A stretch of DNA of 64,000 bases from Phalacrocorax aristotelis (lineage: Eukaryota; Chordata; Aves; Suliformes; Phalacrocoracidae): assembly GCF_949628215.1 (NCBI RefSeq), contig NC_134280.1, positions 11,543,795 to 11,607,794 of the forward strand. The letters are read 5' to 3'. Shown here in pieces: positions 21,401 through 36,400 of this stretch. The translations under genes were made by a program, and so were the position numbers. The first letter of the stretch is position 1. Each line of letters starts with the position of its first letter. A model generated the notes under the pieces. It had not been told where the DNA came from. It did no database searches and saw only the letters and a list, made by a program, of their open reading frames with translations.

Positions 21401-24400
21401 TACCTGGTTTTAATGCATTTATTGGAGTTAGGTTCTGTTTGGGGGTTTTTTGGCTTCAGGTCTCAAGTGCAGTTTTTGTGGGTGCCCCAAGCGGAGCTGT
21501 GCCGGTGCGGGGTGTTGTCCCCTGCTAGCTCAGGAGGGACCTGTTTTCTGGAGAGAGCACCTGTGTAGGATGTGCATGGTCCACTCAGTGGTGGTGTAGG
21601 CCATGCCAAACACTAGTAGACAAGAATACATTCACTTATTTGGGGACTAGCTTGCAGAGTCTGAGAATTCTTTGGTGGAGACGTTGATGGTGGGGCTACC
21701 AATGAGGAGAAAGAGAGACCTTCAGGGTGTAGTTCACCAGATCTGTGCTAGGTGTCTGGCTATGATGGAAGTGAATCCTTCTCAAGGATCTCCAAGCCAT
21801 AGGTGTCTGAGTCTGAACAGGTGAATCCCATGCACCTTGCTTGCTTAAAAACTGCACATGAATCCACAGCTCCTGGGTATGGGTCAGGTCGTCCTGAACA
21901 CCCTCCGTGCAGCACTGCTGGGCCGGGCTACAGGGATCTGCAGTGAAGGAGGGGTCTGCTCTGACTCTTGCTGTCTGGGGTGGGGGTTTTCTCCCTTCCA
22001 GTCATGTGGGAGCTATGCTGCACATCCCTCATCTGTGGACGGGAGTAGTGGGGTCGCAGGACCTAAGGTCACACCACCTGTGCCAGCACGCAGCTGTGTG
22101 CCCTGACCTGTTTTACTGGGGGTGCCATGCACTGTAAAGGGTTGTTGCTGAAATACCAGCCAGTGAGAACCTCTGGAAGGAAATGTCCTGGTATTTAGGG
22201 TTGCTGCCCCACAGTGGGGCTTGAGCCCTGAACCTGTGCTGCAGATGTCCCGTGCTGCAGACTCTCAGCCACCCAAGGGCAGAGCACGTGCCCTGCCCTG
22301 CAGCAAGACAAACAAGTAGCTTTCCCAGGAGCTGAGGGGGTATGGCTTGCACAACACACTCTCCTCAAAAGTGCAGGCTCTGTTCCAGCAACAAGATGGG
22401 GAGCTGGTGAAACATCAGACTTTACATCCAAACTAAACACTGAGTTAAAAATAACCCCTGGGGGGCCGTGAAGGGGAAAGCAAACCACCGTTCTTCAGGC
22501 AGGTGTTGAACTGGGACCTTTTCCTTCAGAGAAACAGAAGAAGGGAAGAAACTTAGAGGTTGACTCATCCTTTTCTCCCTCAGAGAAGCCAGTGTGGTTT
22601 CTCCTGGAGCATTAATGGAGGGTAAATTCTAAAGCCAGTGGAAACTTGCCGGGCTGCTGGCCCTAGCGCCCAGCCTTCTCTGTTTGCCCGGGCAGTAAGT
22701 ATGCTGCCTGGGCAGCGTGCTGGCTTACAGCAATGAAAGTCAGTACCTGTAGGCCAGAGTAACGTTTGAAGTTTTGTGACAGCAAATGTCTGTCTGTCTG
22801 AACAGAGCCTCCTGCAGCTCAGCATGGGGGCTGTCGATGGGGATCCCTTTTCTCCCACAGGGCACTCACAGAGCTCTGTCCTTCAGTGTGTAGCAGGTGC
22901 CATGTACATCACTGGCTTTGCGGAGGCCATCGCAGATATCCTGAGCCTCAGCAACATCTGGGCAGTGCGTGGGATCTCCCTGGCTGTCCTGCTGGGCCTG
23001 CTGGGGATCAACCTGGCCGGGGTAAAGTGGATCATCAGGCTCCAGCTCCTGCTGCTCTTCCTACTGGCCGTCTCAACGCTGGACTTTGTCATCGGGTCCT
23101 TTACACACCTTGATCCAGGTAAAACTGGGGATTTATCACTCCGGGGTCAGGAGGTATTAATTCCCCAGGGTTTTCTGCTTAGGTGTCTGTGAAGTTACAC
23201 ATCTGGGCAGAGGTGGAGTTCAGCTCTTCCAGACGTGTCCCCTGTCCTTTGCTACCGATCTTTTAGAGGCAACCCATAATTTTGTAAGGAGTAAGTATTT
23301 CCAGAGCATGACTGAAGATGCCTTATTAATTTAGGTGTTTAACCTCAGGAATCGAGCTCCCAATGTGTGTGATTGTTATGCTTTTATTGCACTTGGAGGT
23401 TTTTTACTACAGAGAGCGGCGGCGGCGGTGTTTGCAGTTGCTCTTTGTAGCCTTCTGCTGTCTAGCTCCATGTTAAGCATTGTGCCCATGAAAACAGGGG
23501 ACTGTGACTATGCATTAAGGAGGTCTTGTCCCCAGAGACCCCTAGATCACTTAGACCCTGGCTGTGGTGAGCTGTGCCACCAGCACTGGCCCCGGGCTGC
23601 ACACCGCTGGATTTGCTGCCCAGGGCCGTGTTGGGGAGCTGAGGAGGGAACTGGGTGGGCTGGGGCAGGTGACTGCAGGGGTATCAAGGAGCTGTGGTGC
23701 AAGTCTCCCCTGTTAACCTTCCCCAGCCTGTCTTCAGCCTGCAGTGGCAGCTCCAACTTGGGCAAGGCGGAGGTTCCAGGCTCCCACCTGCAGCCCTGCT
23801 TCCACCCCAGCCCCCCTTCCCCTCCCTTCATCCTCATCCCTGAGAGGTGTTTGCAGGGAAACACATCTCAAGACTCAGGAAGTTGTGTGTGGTGGAAAGG
23901 GTCCATCACTGCTGCAGCAGCCACTCCAGCAATAACAAAGTGTAATTAACTGAGTAAACAGAAGGTGTCACCTTTTTCTTGGCTTCCTCTGTGTCCAGCA
24001 GCACCTTAGGGGGTTGCAAGCGAGTTGCTAAAGTCGGTTTAAAGGAAAGATCTTCAGTTTTGATTTAGCTACGATTCAGCTTCCAAGTAGGGTGGCAGGA
24101 GATGAGTCACGTTAGGTGTTCATAGTGCCGATAGCACGGCTTCGTTTTCACAGTGCTGTGTTATTTTGTGCTGCTGGTACGGTGTACAAGGATGGTGTGG
24201 TGGGGGCAGAAGCTGCTGCACCAGCAGCTGCTCCTCTCTCAGAGAGAGCCTTGTGGAAAGGTGTTTGCATTTTGTATTTAGCATGTAAGAAATGCCCCAA
24301 ATGAAAGGTGGTGAAACTCTCAGCAGATGCTTACAAACAAGAATGAAGTGAGGACAGTTGTGCTTGGTCTGGTGTGTTTTGCAGACCTGCCCCAAACAGC

Positions 24401-27400
24401 TGCATTTCATAGGAAGTTGTTTTCTAAAGGAAACGGGGGGGGGGGGGGGGGGGGGCCTGCGTTTCAGAGGAGACCTTTAATGTGGACCTAGAGACCTTTC
24501 TAATAGTAGAGAGAAAACAAATGCTGGGGTGAGAGCTGATGGTAGGAAAGCGAACATGGGACCAGGAGGAGAGAATTAGAGGAATACAAACGTCAGCAGG
24601 AAACATGCCCAAGTTGAGGTCAACGTAGTTGTCTTTGATTTCCTCCACTGCTGAGCACTATGCCATTTTCTTCTAACAGAAATTAGAGAAACGAAAGGAA
24701 TGAGGCAGTTGAGCATTGCAGATGCTGCAGTTTAGCCATGGCTGGCTAAAGAGAGGAAGGGTTCCCGGGCATGGAAGAAGGTTGGCTGATGGTGGCTGGA
24801 TCCAAGCCCCAAACACCAGTACCCCAGAGCAGTGCTGCCCATATGGTGGGACCTGCAGCCATCAGGCTTATTGGGGAGAGCTGTGGGTTTCTTTGCTATT
24901 ACAGACGGCTTCCACATGAGAGAACGGTTTTGAGTCCAGGCTGAACAGTTGGTTCCTCCCAAGTCCTGCATTTCCCCAGAAGGCCTCTGAGTGGTGTGTC
25001 AGCACCAACGGTGAGCACTGGGCCTCAAGAAGCCTTCTGTCTTGCACGCTTTCTGCACAGCAGGGATGGATGCTTGTCTCCTGAGTGCAATTGGACCTGT
25101 CAGCAAAGCATCCCTCCCGCAAGGCAGCGCGGGAGGCTGCGGGTGGGATGTGCAGGTGTTGGTGAAGCTGCATCCTTGAGAGTTGGCTCATGGCAGTGGT
25201 GGGGTGTGGTGCATCTGAGCCCAGCACCTGGGGAAACATTTGAGACCCCCTCTTGGGGTGGGCAGTCAATTGATCAGCTCTCCACAGCCTTCATGTGTGT
25301 GCAGTTGATTTGGGTTTGGTTCTTCAGCTGCAGCGGTGACTGAGATGCAAAGGGCACCATGCCGGGAGAGCCATGGGAGAGGTAATTTGTGGGGACAGAT
25401 CTGTGAGCTGGAAAGATTTCAGCTGACATCTTGCCTGGGTTGCTTCCTTGTTTTAGGACAGATTTAAGGGGTTTCAGCTTGCAGCATCAAGTCTGTCTCT
25501 GAACCTGTAAAATGGGCCTCGTGCAGTCATCCTGCCTTTCCTGCTCCTACCATGGCAGCCTTTTCCCTCACTTCACATTTCCAAGTGCTGCACACATACC
25601 AAAGGACTGCGCATCTGCCAAGCAGCAGTTATTTGGATTTAAATAATCTCCAGGAATGCCTGTCCATCTTGAAGGTCTTAAACGACTGCCTTTGTGTGGT
25701 TGCGCTGGGTGGAGTCCCCTGCTCTTCTCCCCATTCCCTCAGCTCACACCCAGGCACACACCAAATCGGATATTGTCCAAGCACTCACTCCCTTCCTGTG
25801 GTTTGCCTTTATTTTTAGTTTGAGGACGGAGCGTGTTTACACAAAAGGGGGCTTCTCAGCAGGGCTTCCCGCTGCTTTTTCTCCTTTTTTTTTTCCCCTC
25901 TTTATTGCTGTGGGTTGTTCCCACTCCGAGAGCCGGCCGGGCTCCTGCAGCCCAGAGCTGGGGCTGGAGGAGCTGAGTGGCTCCAGCAGGCAGGGAGTGC
26001 TCTGGGTCACTTGTCCAGATGCTGCAGACCCCACTGAGATTGCAGGCAGGCCTGCCTGCTCCCTGCCAGGCTGCGGCGTCCCTCTGCCTGGCCCCAAGGG
26101 CTTTTGCTCCTTTCCACAGGCTGCCTGCAGGGTGGGGTGGAACTGGCTGATTTTTTGGAGTTAATCCTAAATCCTCCCCTTGGCTCCAGATGGCGCTTCC
26201 CCTGGGAACAGGTCACGGTCCCAGGCTGGGATCTTGGTCAGGGCTGGGTAGCAAGGAGAGAGGCTCCTTGTGTGTCTCCAGCCCCTCACCTTAAAATTAG
26301 TCCCACCTCCAGAAATGGAGACTCCTGTGCTCCTTCCTTGGGACAGAGAACATCCTCATTCTCTTTCTCCCTAGTCACAGCTTACTGTTTTTACCAAACC
26401 TAATGCAGGTGAGCTGAAATCAGGCAGTGCTTGACTTCTTGACCCATAACCAAGACCCAGCGCTTGCTGCACAGCTCCGTGGTAGCAATGCAGGGTTTTC
26501 TTAGCTTGCATACATTTGTGTTTTAATTCTGGAGGTCCGTACCTCAAAATCAGCCTGAGTTATTTTTTGGGGAATGGCGAATGTAAAGGAGGGGATGCTT
26601 CTCCCATGTCCAGCTCCTCAGAACAGTATGTGAAACTTTTTGGCCTCTTCACGTCCTGAACGTTAGTCATGGAAAAAGAAGATAAGCCCGCTGTTAATGC
26701 CCACCCTTTTATTTTCCTAGCATATCTCTGCTAATTTTTGTGTAGGGTGACTCCCAAATACTCCCTTTCAATTAGGCGCCTGCTTTCCTGTTTTGACAGT
26801 GGCTCTCAGGTGCCCTGTTGAAGCAGAGCGGCTGTGGGAGTGCATCAAGGCGGGGGGTTACTGGGGGGAGAGCTGGTATTAATTTGATTGCGCATTGTGG
26901 GTGCGATGAAAGGAATCGCAACATGAGCAAAAGGGGCCTGACAACAGCCTCTTAAATGCCTGGGTGGAAAAAAAATAATTTTGTTGGGAATTCAATAACT
27001 GGAGGGTGGGGGCCTGACCCCTGGGAACCCCCAGGGCTGGGACTCCCGTCCTGCAGCAGATGGTACTACATGCCTGGGCTGAGCCCCTCTCCTCCCAGCT
27101 GGGCAACCTGGGTCGTTCATTCCCCAGGAACACGAGGAAGCTTGAAAGGCGTGTTGCTGTCGGGGTGCTTCTGCTTGGGATTATTTTCCACGCAAACGCG
27201 CATCCTTTGTGCCACCCACTTTGGCTTTAGCTTCCCGAAGCTGCTCGCACAGAGCCCAGAAGAACCGTTTATTATCCATACTTCTTCCTCTGAGGATGAG
27301 TCCTTTGGGGGATTCATCCCCCTCGGGCCTCCTGCAGCCGAGCCAGGGGAGCTGATGCTCTCCCATGGGTACCGCTGGTGAGGAGCTGTGGGAGAGGAGC

Positions 27401-30400
27401 TTCGCCTGGGGCTGCTCCAGCAGACAGGGCACCTGCAATTATTGAAGTGATTTATGTATATAAACAGTCTGGTGTTGTAAAGATCCCTCAAACGGTGCCT
27501 CGGGGGCTTTGATGGATTGAATTAATTAAATATATTCCCACATATTTAATATGACAGTGATCAAAGCATCCTAGTGGGGGACTTCTGCTTGGTCCTGGGT
27601 TGTTCTGTTTTATTTTTGGGCACGAGGGGTGTGCCCCAGTTTCATAAGAGAGGGTGCAGGAAGGATGTGTGTGTCAGAAGATGATCTGCAGCTAATCCCA
27701 GAGGCTTTATCCAGGCTGATTGCTGACTTCCTGGCCTGAGACACATCTGGAAACTGGCATCAAATTCCAAGCAGAAATCACTGAGTGAGCGGCAGCAGAA
27801 AAAAATCCCACTTTGCTACCGAACAAGGTAGACACCGTGGTGAATAAAAGCAGGACGCTGCTAATACGCTCTTTATTTATTAAAAAACATGGGATTGCTT
27901 TCTCCAGGTTTTTCCAATTATAGCGCATTGAATGGCCCTGACATCACTCTTGAGCCAGGGCCAGCCTATTCAACAGTCTGGCGAAGACATTTATTAACTG
28001 GTTACCTGCCAATTGTCTGGGCTAGGAGCTGCGGGACAGATGTGTTTTGAAAAGTGATAACATTGTTAGGGGCCTTATTTGGATAGTGAGAGGAAAGCTA
28101 CACCACTCTGTCCAGGCTCTCTGAAGTAGGTATTTAAAGCAGTTTATTAAAAAAAAAAAAAAAATTAAAAAATGTTGAGATGTAATGTTGCTGTGTGGTT
28201 CCACTCCGCTGCCCTGTTTGTAGGTAGGTTTCCACAGTGTTTCCTCACTGGAGGACACTCAGCAGTGGTCTCGCCTGCTGGTAGATGCTTGGGGTGTCAG
28301 TACAGCTGCTGCTTGCCCGGGGCCAGGACTGGCATCTCTGTGCCCTCTCTCTGCTGAGGCCAGGCGGGATTTCCAAGCCCACCGCCCTGAAGTGTCTTCC
28401 AGGAGGCGGGTAAGGAGGAGGGGAGGAGTGCTCAGGGCCTGCGGTCTCTGCCCTCTTGCACCCACCGGGCTGCAATGGGGATGCCATGTGCATCTAACCT
28501 GCTCTTAAAAATTTCCAATGATGGATCCCCCACTGCATCCTTGGGGACCCTGCTCTAGTCACAGCAATCTCAGGGTAATCCTGCCTTCCTGCAGCCAAAC
28601 CCACCACTCTGGGTCTCTCAAGGACTTGGGGACCAGCTGATGTCCTTCCTTTCTGCATTAAACCACCTTGCCTGGAAGATCTCTTGTGCTCCTCTTCAGT
28701 CTTCTCTAGGCTGTGCCATCCGAGCGGCCACGTGGAGCGTGGGAGTGAGCTGCTCTCTGCCACATGCTGCTGAGGAGGAGGATGGTCCTGGCCTCATCTG
28801 ACACCCTAAAACGTGCCACTGCATGGTGCCATCAGAGCCAGGCCGGCCCAGGTCCATCCCTGGAGCAGGAGAGGGATGTTACAGGTTTGAACTTGCTTAA
28901 TAGGTAATACTGCTCCTGATTTATACAGGAGATTTCGTACACAGTTGATTTAACCTTTAACTTCTTTGCTTTTTCCCTGTGAGGCAATGCTAAGCTTGTC
29001 TTCCTTGAGCTTGTAAATGAATCCTGAAATACCTCGGCTGGCTTTGTCCCCTGCTAGATGGTGCCTTCACATGGGCTTTCCCCACCCATTCCCCCCGTAA
29101 AACCTCCTGTGCAGGCTATGTATTTAGCAGCGACTTGTTTAGTGCTAGAGACCTAATAAAACTGACTGGCTCGAGGAGTATGTATATATCTCTCATCCCA
29201 TAATCTCTCCATCTCTCCCTGTTGCTGTGTTTAAACGGGACAGCTTTATTTAATTGCACTGATTTTTTCCCCCTCTTTTTTTGGTGCAACTACATAATTG
29301 TTTTCAAATGATGGAGATATTTTACCTCCTCTTTTTTCATTCCCCCAGTGTTTAATTCCAGTCACAGTTCAGCTGTGCCCTGAATCAGCTTTCCTTATTT
29401 AGGGATTTAATTTATGAAGATAATTTCTAGATATTAGATTCTTTCTCCAGCTGCTTCACTTCTAGTTCGCATTCCTCCAATAGGCTAAAGAGAAAACTTT
29501 GTGTGGGACATGGGTCCCTATCTGCTGCTCATCATCTTCTCTGCTGGCTTGTGTTAACAATTTTTGGCCTTTTTTGGCTGTAGGTAAGAGATTTTAGCCT
29601 GGTTGTACCTTCACTGGCTTGGATGATGGCCCAGCGGTTCTTGCTGGTTTTCTTTTCTATTCAAAGGGGAAATGCATTTATTGAAAAATGTGATTTTGGT
29701 AGAGGAAATGTGTTCTCTGATTTAAACTGACTGCAATTAATAGTTTCAAACAAACAAAAACAGTTCTTTTAGGTGACAACATCTTGCTCAACCTTTCCAA
29801 ATTTAGACACTGATTTGCAGTCTGAAATTAGACTTGAAGCTGAAGCTGTGTGTATTGTAGGGAGGATAATGAAAACCTCCCAAAAGTAAAATTAAACTAT
29901 CGTTTTGGACACAGAATCAAAAAACTCAAAAAACATAATAGTTTTCTTTTGAAGTGCCATTGTCAACCTGATAATATATCTATAACTTGGAAGTACAGGA
30001 TGCTCTAGTCATGAGTATGGCAGAAGACTCTGTAAACCATGGCAGGGTCTGATGAGTTATGTTACATTTTGTTTTAACTGCTTTCTTTTGAAAGATGGGG
30101 ATTTGATTGACATGGATTGGGCTTTGTCCCAAGCAATATGCAGAGTAGCTCCGAGTTAGAAAGGAGGTCACTCCAGTGACTCCAAAGGATGTGTGTCATC
30201 GACATTGCTGCTCAGCTGCCATTCATTTTCCTCCAATTGTTGTGCCTTGACTCAGCCTAAATTCTGATTTCTCAAGGCTGGAGTTTTTCATCGGAGAAGT
30301 TCTGCAGAGCCTCCCACAAACAGGGGCTCTGGGCATGACTTCCAAGAAATACCACTCAATAATTAATAATAATATCCCATTGATGCAAACTATTTTCCTA

Positions 30401-33400
30401 GAAAAAGTATGAAGCAAGGGATGTTTTACTTCTCATCCTCTTTGAAATTAATAAAACCGTTTCCGCTCGCTGGTTTGAATACCGCTGAACAAGCCAGGTA
30501 GCGGATACCACATCAAAAACTAAAATAGTAATGGAAGGATTTTATATATTATGGCAAGTCTGGTGCTTAGCATTAAGTAATATAAAACATAAGTGGACTT
30601 TATAAAGTTGAAATACCCATGTTAATATCTCTTCCTTTTTTCTCCTAACCAAAATTTCAGATTTTCCACCTGCAGAACATATCATTTTTTTTGGCTTTTT
30701 TTCAAAAAAAAATTAAACCCCACCAACCTGTAGAGACAGAATAAGTGCCAAACAGCTGTACTAGCTAATTTCGCAGGCACATTCCTGAGTTTTCCTTTAT
30801 TTAACCAGTGCCAAAGCGCTGGGCTTTCATGATGAGAAGCTGCCCATGTGGGCACTTTTGGGCTCTGTGTTTGCTTTTGTGTATGCCAGTGGTTTTCCAC
30901 TTCGTCCGTCCGTCCGAGAAGCTGAGGTGGATATAAAGCAGGCACATGGGGAGCTGGGCAGAAATTAGCGTTTCCGCCCAGCCAGCCCGGTCCCACAGGA
31001 GATGTGATGTGGCTGGGGAGAGCTCGGGGACCATATGCTGCTTCACAATCTGAGAGAGGTGACAGCATCCTGCAAGTGGTGATTGCCCCATTAGCTAAAT
31101 ACAAATGTCAGAGACAGATTTAAGCAGCTCCCTTTGTTTATTCTGGCTTTTGTGCTATTTTTAGCTATTAGCCAACACCCATTTTTGCAGGTCTGTTGGC
31201 TTTAGAGAGAGGAGGATGCTTGTGACCTGATGGCTCTCATGGCTGGGATGCTCCACGAGGAGATCAGGGATGGAGGAGAGTGCATTTACCAGGGATACGT
31301 TTACGGGGGGGGAGGGGGGATGATGTGAATACTTGGTTTGTCTCATCTGCAATGGACTGATGGTCCCCAAGAGAGCTTTTTGCAGGTTTGCTCAAACAGA
31401 TCATCCCCCAGTGCTTCTGCTCTAGGCTTTCTTGCTTGCTCGAGGGTTTTCAGTGCACACATCCCACGTCCCTCCCGTAACATGGCAGACCATTGCACCG
31501 AATGCCGAAACACTGAGCAACTTGAGAAGAGGTTACCTTCTGTGTCCAGAGACTTCAGGGAAGAGTAAGACAAGTGAATGCTTCCCCTTGGCAGTTCTGT
31601 CAGTCTCCACGCTTGCTAATTTCTCTGCTCAGCTGAGAAAATTTTATGCACGGGGGTGTTTCATTGCCCTGCAGCGAGGTTGCTGGCAGCTGTTGACGTG
31701 ATGCCTGTCTCCATGCTGGCATTCAAAGCATGAGCTAAATACCCCATTTTCATCCTTGCTGGTGGTGGCCCGGATGGACAGGTGTGGTGGAGGGTGTTTT
31801 TTGGGAGAGGGTTAATGGTGGGATCCCTCAGAGCCCATGGCGGCAGGAAGCTGTATTGTGTCTTGACTTTAAACAGGAGGTTTGGGAGATCAGCTCTGGA
31901 GCAGAAAATGGGCTCGGGAGGAACAAACACTCACTGCTTCAGAAGGGCGGCGATTTCCTTTCGGGTAAACACGTCATTAATCTCAGGGAGCACATTCTTT
32001 TCCATCAAAAGATAAGGGATTCGAGTTGCCTTTCTCAGGGCTTGGCCTTTTTAGATTGTTTTAACTGTGGCTTTCACTCCTTCAATTACAGACTTGTAAT
32101 CTCTCATTTTGGGTTTACTGGGCTTATTAAGGGTGCAGAGAAAGTCTTGGGCAAGGGAACTCCTTTCCTTCTTTCTTTAAAATTGCTCTGATCCTTCTCC
32201 TCCCACTCCCTCTTGCCAATTTTTTTTTTTCACTAAAACCTGTCTATTTTTTGCTACTTGCAGCTCTGACAAATTTGAAACATAAGTGTGCTGTTTGTCC
32301 TAATTTGTGAAACCATCTCCCTGGTACTAATGATAAAATAGCTTATTTGTTCACACCAAGTGGAAAAATAGCAATGGGCTCCTTTCCCCAACCTGGACTG
32401 CCTCTTGCTGCTCAGCTTTGGTCTGGCATTTTTGAGGATGCCACTTGCTGTGGCCATCGAGGCGTGGGGAGATGCTGGCTATGGCACCCAGCGCCTAATT
32501 TTCAGCTAGCACCATCCTGCCACACGGGGAGACAGCAGCCGCTAAGCTGCTGCTTTTGCTCCTGCTGCCTGTGGCTCGGGGTCTGTGATCACTCTGACCT
32601 CTTTTGATAGCAAATGTATTTAACTGGGATTTGGGGATGAAAATACAGAGGGAATTTAGTCCCTTCCCATTCTTACCTCCTCTTCCCAGTACTTTGTGCT
32701 TAGGGCTGCCGGCAGTGGCATGGGTTAGGGTGGAGTAGAGCAGGAGCCCGGGACCTCCTGCATCCCTGGCAGCTTGAGCAGATGCTCTGCAGTTTTTCTG
32801 CACTGATCTGTCAGCGTGGCCATGTGCCGTTGTGTTAATTGTGTAATAGCTGCATTTTTATCACTGCATAATCATTGACCTGCATGTAGTCAGCACAAAA
32901 ATTCCTCTCTATTTTTGCCCTTGCCTAGTTTAAGACTCCCAAAGCATAAGTACTGAAGCTGTGGGAGCTGTCAGCAGGTAGGACGTGGCCCTGAGGACTG
33001 AGATGAACCCAAGGCATGACGTCATGTGTGGCATATGGAAGGTGAATCTGCAGGGATAGGTATCAGAAGCCTTGTGTTTGCTCTTTTCCATCTGGACTGG
33101 TCTGCACATGCTGCTGCCCACAGGCCCAGCGTAGGGTAGACGTGCTCCTGGCTTGTAGGAGATGTGCAGTGATTCCTGCTCACATGGCACATGTGTTGCA
33201 CTGGGGCTGCTGAAAAGGGCAACCCAGGTTTGGTGAATGTGATCCCCTGGGTAGATGAGTCCAGCGGTAGCTGTCAGGAGACAGGGGCATCCATCTCTTC
33301 AGTCCATCCCATCCTCCTCCAGCTCTGCTTCCTGCAGCTCTCTTTTCCTTCTGTTTCTTCCCAGTCTTCCAGCCAAACCTGTATATCCAAAGATGAAGCA

Positions 33401-36400
33401 GGAGATGTCCTGGAAGGTGTTAAAACATTTGTGTATCCCCTTACAAGTTCAGCAAAGGTTATGTTCATTCTCTGTACCTGCCAAGTGCAGCTCTGCCTCT
33501 TAATGCACTTTGTTTTCATGACTCACTGGTTCCCCATCTCTTAGAGGACTGGGACTTTCTGGTGAAAATCTGTTCATGCATCTGTCAGGCTGAGCAAGCA
33601 AGTTGAGCAGTGGACTGGTAGCACCGTAAAACCGCCATACTGTCCTCTGTCCACCTCCAGCACTGCTTCCCTCTCACCATTTTCCTTCCCAACCATCCCA
33701 TGTTTTTCTCATGCTTCTCTGCCTCCCCCTGCCCTGTACCAGGCTGGCAGTGTGGGAGTAGTGATGGTGGTGTTGGACTTTCCTGGCAAAGAGGACCTCA
33801 GGAGCTGGAGCTGGACAGTTGTAAAGACACGGCGGCAGAAGCGGCCTGGCCTTGGAAAAGCATTGGAAGTGTGATTGTTAATGCCAGTGTTAAACAAGCC
33901 CAAACACAGGAAGTGAAGCGTGTGCGCGGAGGGATGTGGAGGGATGGGGCTTGTGACTGCACCGCTTTGATTTATTTTTTATTCTGTTGGGAAAGGTGAT
34001 TCAAGTGTTATTCATCACCCCAGTGCTTTCTTCATGCCTCTTTCATGATGCCAATCTGAAGGAGATTGGCACCATTTTCAGTGCACCATTTTCAGTGACC
34101 TTCCTTGGGTGTGCTGTGTGCATTGCTGGGCTGTGGTTGCAGTCAGCTGGACCCACATTATTCTCTGGCATGTGTGAGTACCCCCATTGCTGGGGAAGCC
34201 CATAGCCATCTGGAGCATGACTGTGTTGGCGCAGAGCATTGTTCAGAGGTGTTGTGTCAGATGATCCTGTGCTGCTTGTTGCCTCAAATTAAATTTCAGT
34301 ATTTGCATAGTGTGGGAGCACCAGAAAGATAAGATGACCATGGGGTTTGAACAGCATTCGTGGGTTTGCATCCATCTCTTCACATCCACGGTTTCTATGT
34401 GGATGGTTAATCCTGTGTATCTGCAGTTGCACACTGAGATGCTGAAAAACCTATTGCTGGTGGTGGTTTGGCATAAAAATGATGTTTCTTTAAAGCCAGG
34501 CATGCCTGACTTCCCCTTGGCAAGTGAAGATGCTGTTCTTGTGTGATAGGCTATCTGTAGTAAGTATGTTTCGGTGAGTTTGGTGACCATCCATGGATGA
34601 ACAACTTCTGCAGTCAGGGGAAGAATTAGTATTGCAAGGGCTTTTGGAGAGAAAATTTCACTCCTTCCCTGATGTAGAGCACTTTGATCTATGTCAAAAT
34701 TAAGTTGGTTTAGGCCACCCAGCAGTCATCTGATAGACCACAACTTCTGAGAGTTACCAACTTGTCAGGCCTTGACCTGCTCACTGGCAAGTTAATAGCT
34801 CAGAAGTCCTGGGCTTGTACCTTCCCCTTGGCTAAGAGTTTGGAGGAAGAAAATGCAAGCATGTGGCTGGTGAGGAGTGAAACTTTATCTTACTGCAGAG
34901 ATGTGTGTTCAAGTGAGCATGGCAGCTGTGGGACCAGGTTGTGAGGACCATTCCTGTTTTCTCCACACTGGTGTGTCTGGGTATCTCCAGCACCTGCACC
35001 AAGTCCTCGCTGTGGGCGTGAGCTTGGACTGGTGTCCAAAGTGAATGACTGGATTTTGGAGCTTATGCCAGAAGGGTTTAGAGATGGAAGAAGAAATGGG
35101 AAAGAGAGAGAAAGGAGGTAATTATGCCAAGGATATATAATTATTCTTTGGCTCTTCATGTCATACATCACACAGGATCCTGAAAATGCTGGGGTCAGAC
35201 CTGGGAAATGTGCTGTAAGACAAACACTTCCAGCTGTTCCTCTGAAAGCAAATCTCAGCAAGTACCTTCCAGGCGGGAATGTGTGGGCTTACTTATTTAG
35301 GAAAAAAAAAAAAACAAAAATCACCATTTCAAGCCTTCAGCATTCACCTTCATAATTAAAATCTCTAATCACAAGCAGAGTGCAATACGTGACCGTCTTC
35401 TGGGACCTGTTTCTTAAGGTGGTTTTCCATTTTTGCATTATTTAGCCCCTGCCTCAGTGCCAGGGTTTACTTAACCTTAAGTTTGTGAACAGGCTTATTG
35501 AATTTGGCCAAGACTTGACTAATCTGTAATGAGCTCCAGGTTGCCTGGAACTTGGCAGAGCCATTGTCCTCTGTGCCGTTGCATAATGGCCTGACCCTAC
35601 ATAACCAAGGCTTCGTCTCACACCCCGTCTCCAACCTCCTTGAGTCCTGCTTCAGAACCCCCGGCTTCACGGAGGAGGTGCCCTGCTAAGGGGTGTCCTG
35701 AGTGCTGAAAACCTCCTCGGCTGCTTTCATCCTCTTCCACAGGGCAAGAGGCGGGAGAAAGTGCAAGAAAACTCAAACGTGGAAACCAGCTGGGGCAGAG
35801 GGGGGATGCAGCAGTGGCAGTCAGGTGAAAGCTGGTACCTCCTCCCAAACATCTGTGGTGACCGAGGGGACATGAGAATCCTGCCACCTTCCTCTTCCTC
35901 TTCTGCCTGCATCGGGCTGGTGTGCAGCCTGCTATGGTCCCCCTGCACTTGTGAATGAAGGATGCTCATCCTGGAAGCTCTTCCATTTGAAACTTGCTAG
36001 GTGGTTTTTATTGTTTATTACATCATTTTAATAGGGGCAACTGGAAGGGCTTAATTTGTCAAAAATCACAGGAATAATTCAGATATTGCCCTACATCAGT
36101 TTTTTTTCTGTTTGTTTACTTCAACTCAGCCCTTTGAGAAGCCCATTATTTGCCTGCTCCTTATCGAGTATCCAATGATGAAAAAAATTGTTACCACTCT
36201 TTATTGTGCATTTTGCGTAAGGCTGACATGCACAGAGAAGGAACCAGATTCTTTTCCTTCTAGCGTGACACTGGGAAGATTGTTTATAGCACTTCAGCTC
36301 CAGCCTTCTACAACCCAACTGAGAGCAGGATCATTAAAGGCAGGATTTAGAGGTTGTGGGGTTGCATAAATTAATTGAAAGCAAAATTTGTCAGACAAGC

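Noticed and set aside
22776..22886. Open frame continuing upstream of exon 4
   Set aside because: CTTCAG at 22886 and exact family conservation starting at CVAGAMY show that coding begins at the splice acceptor.
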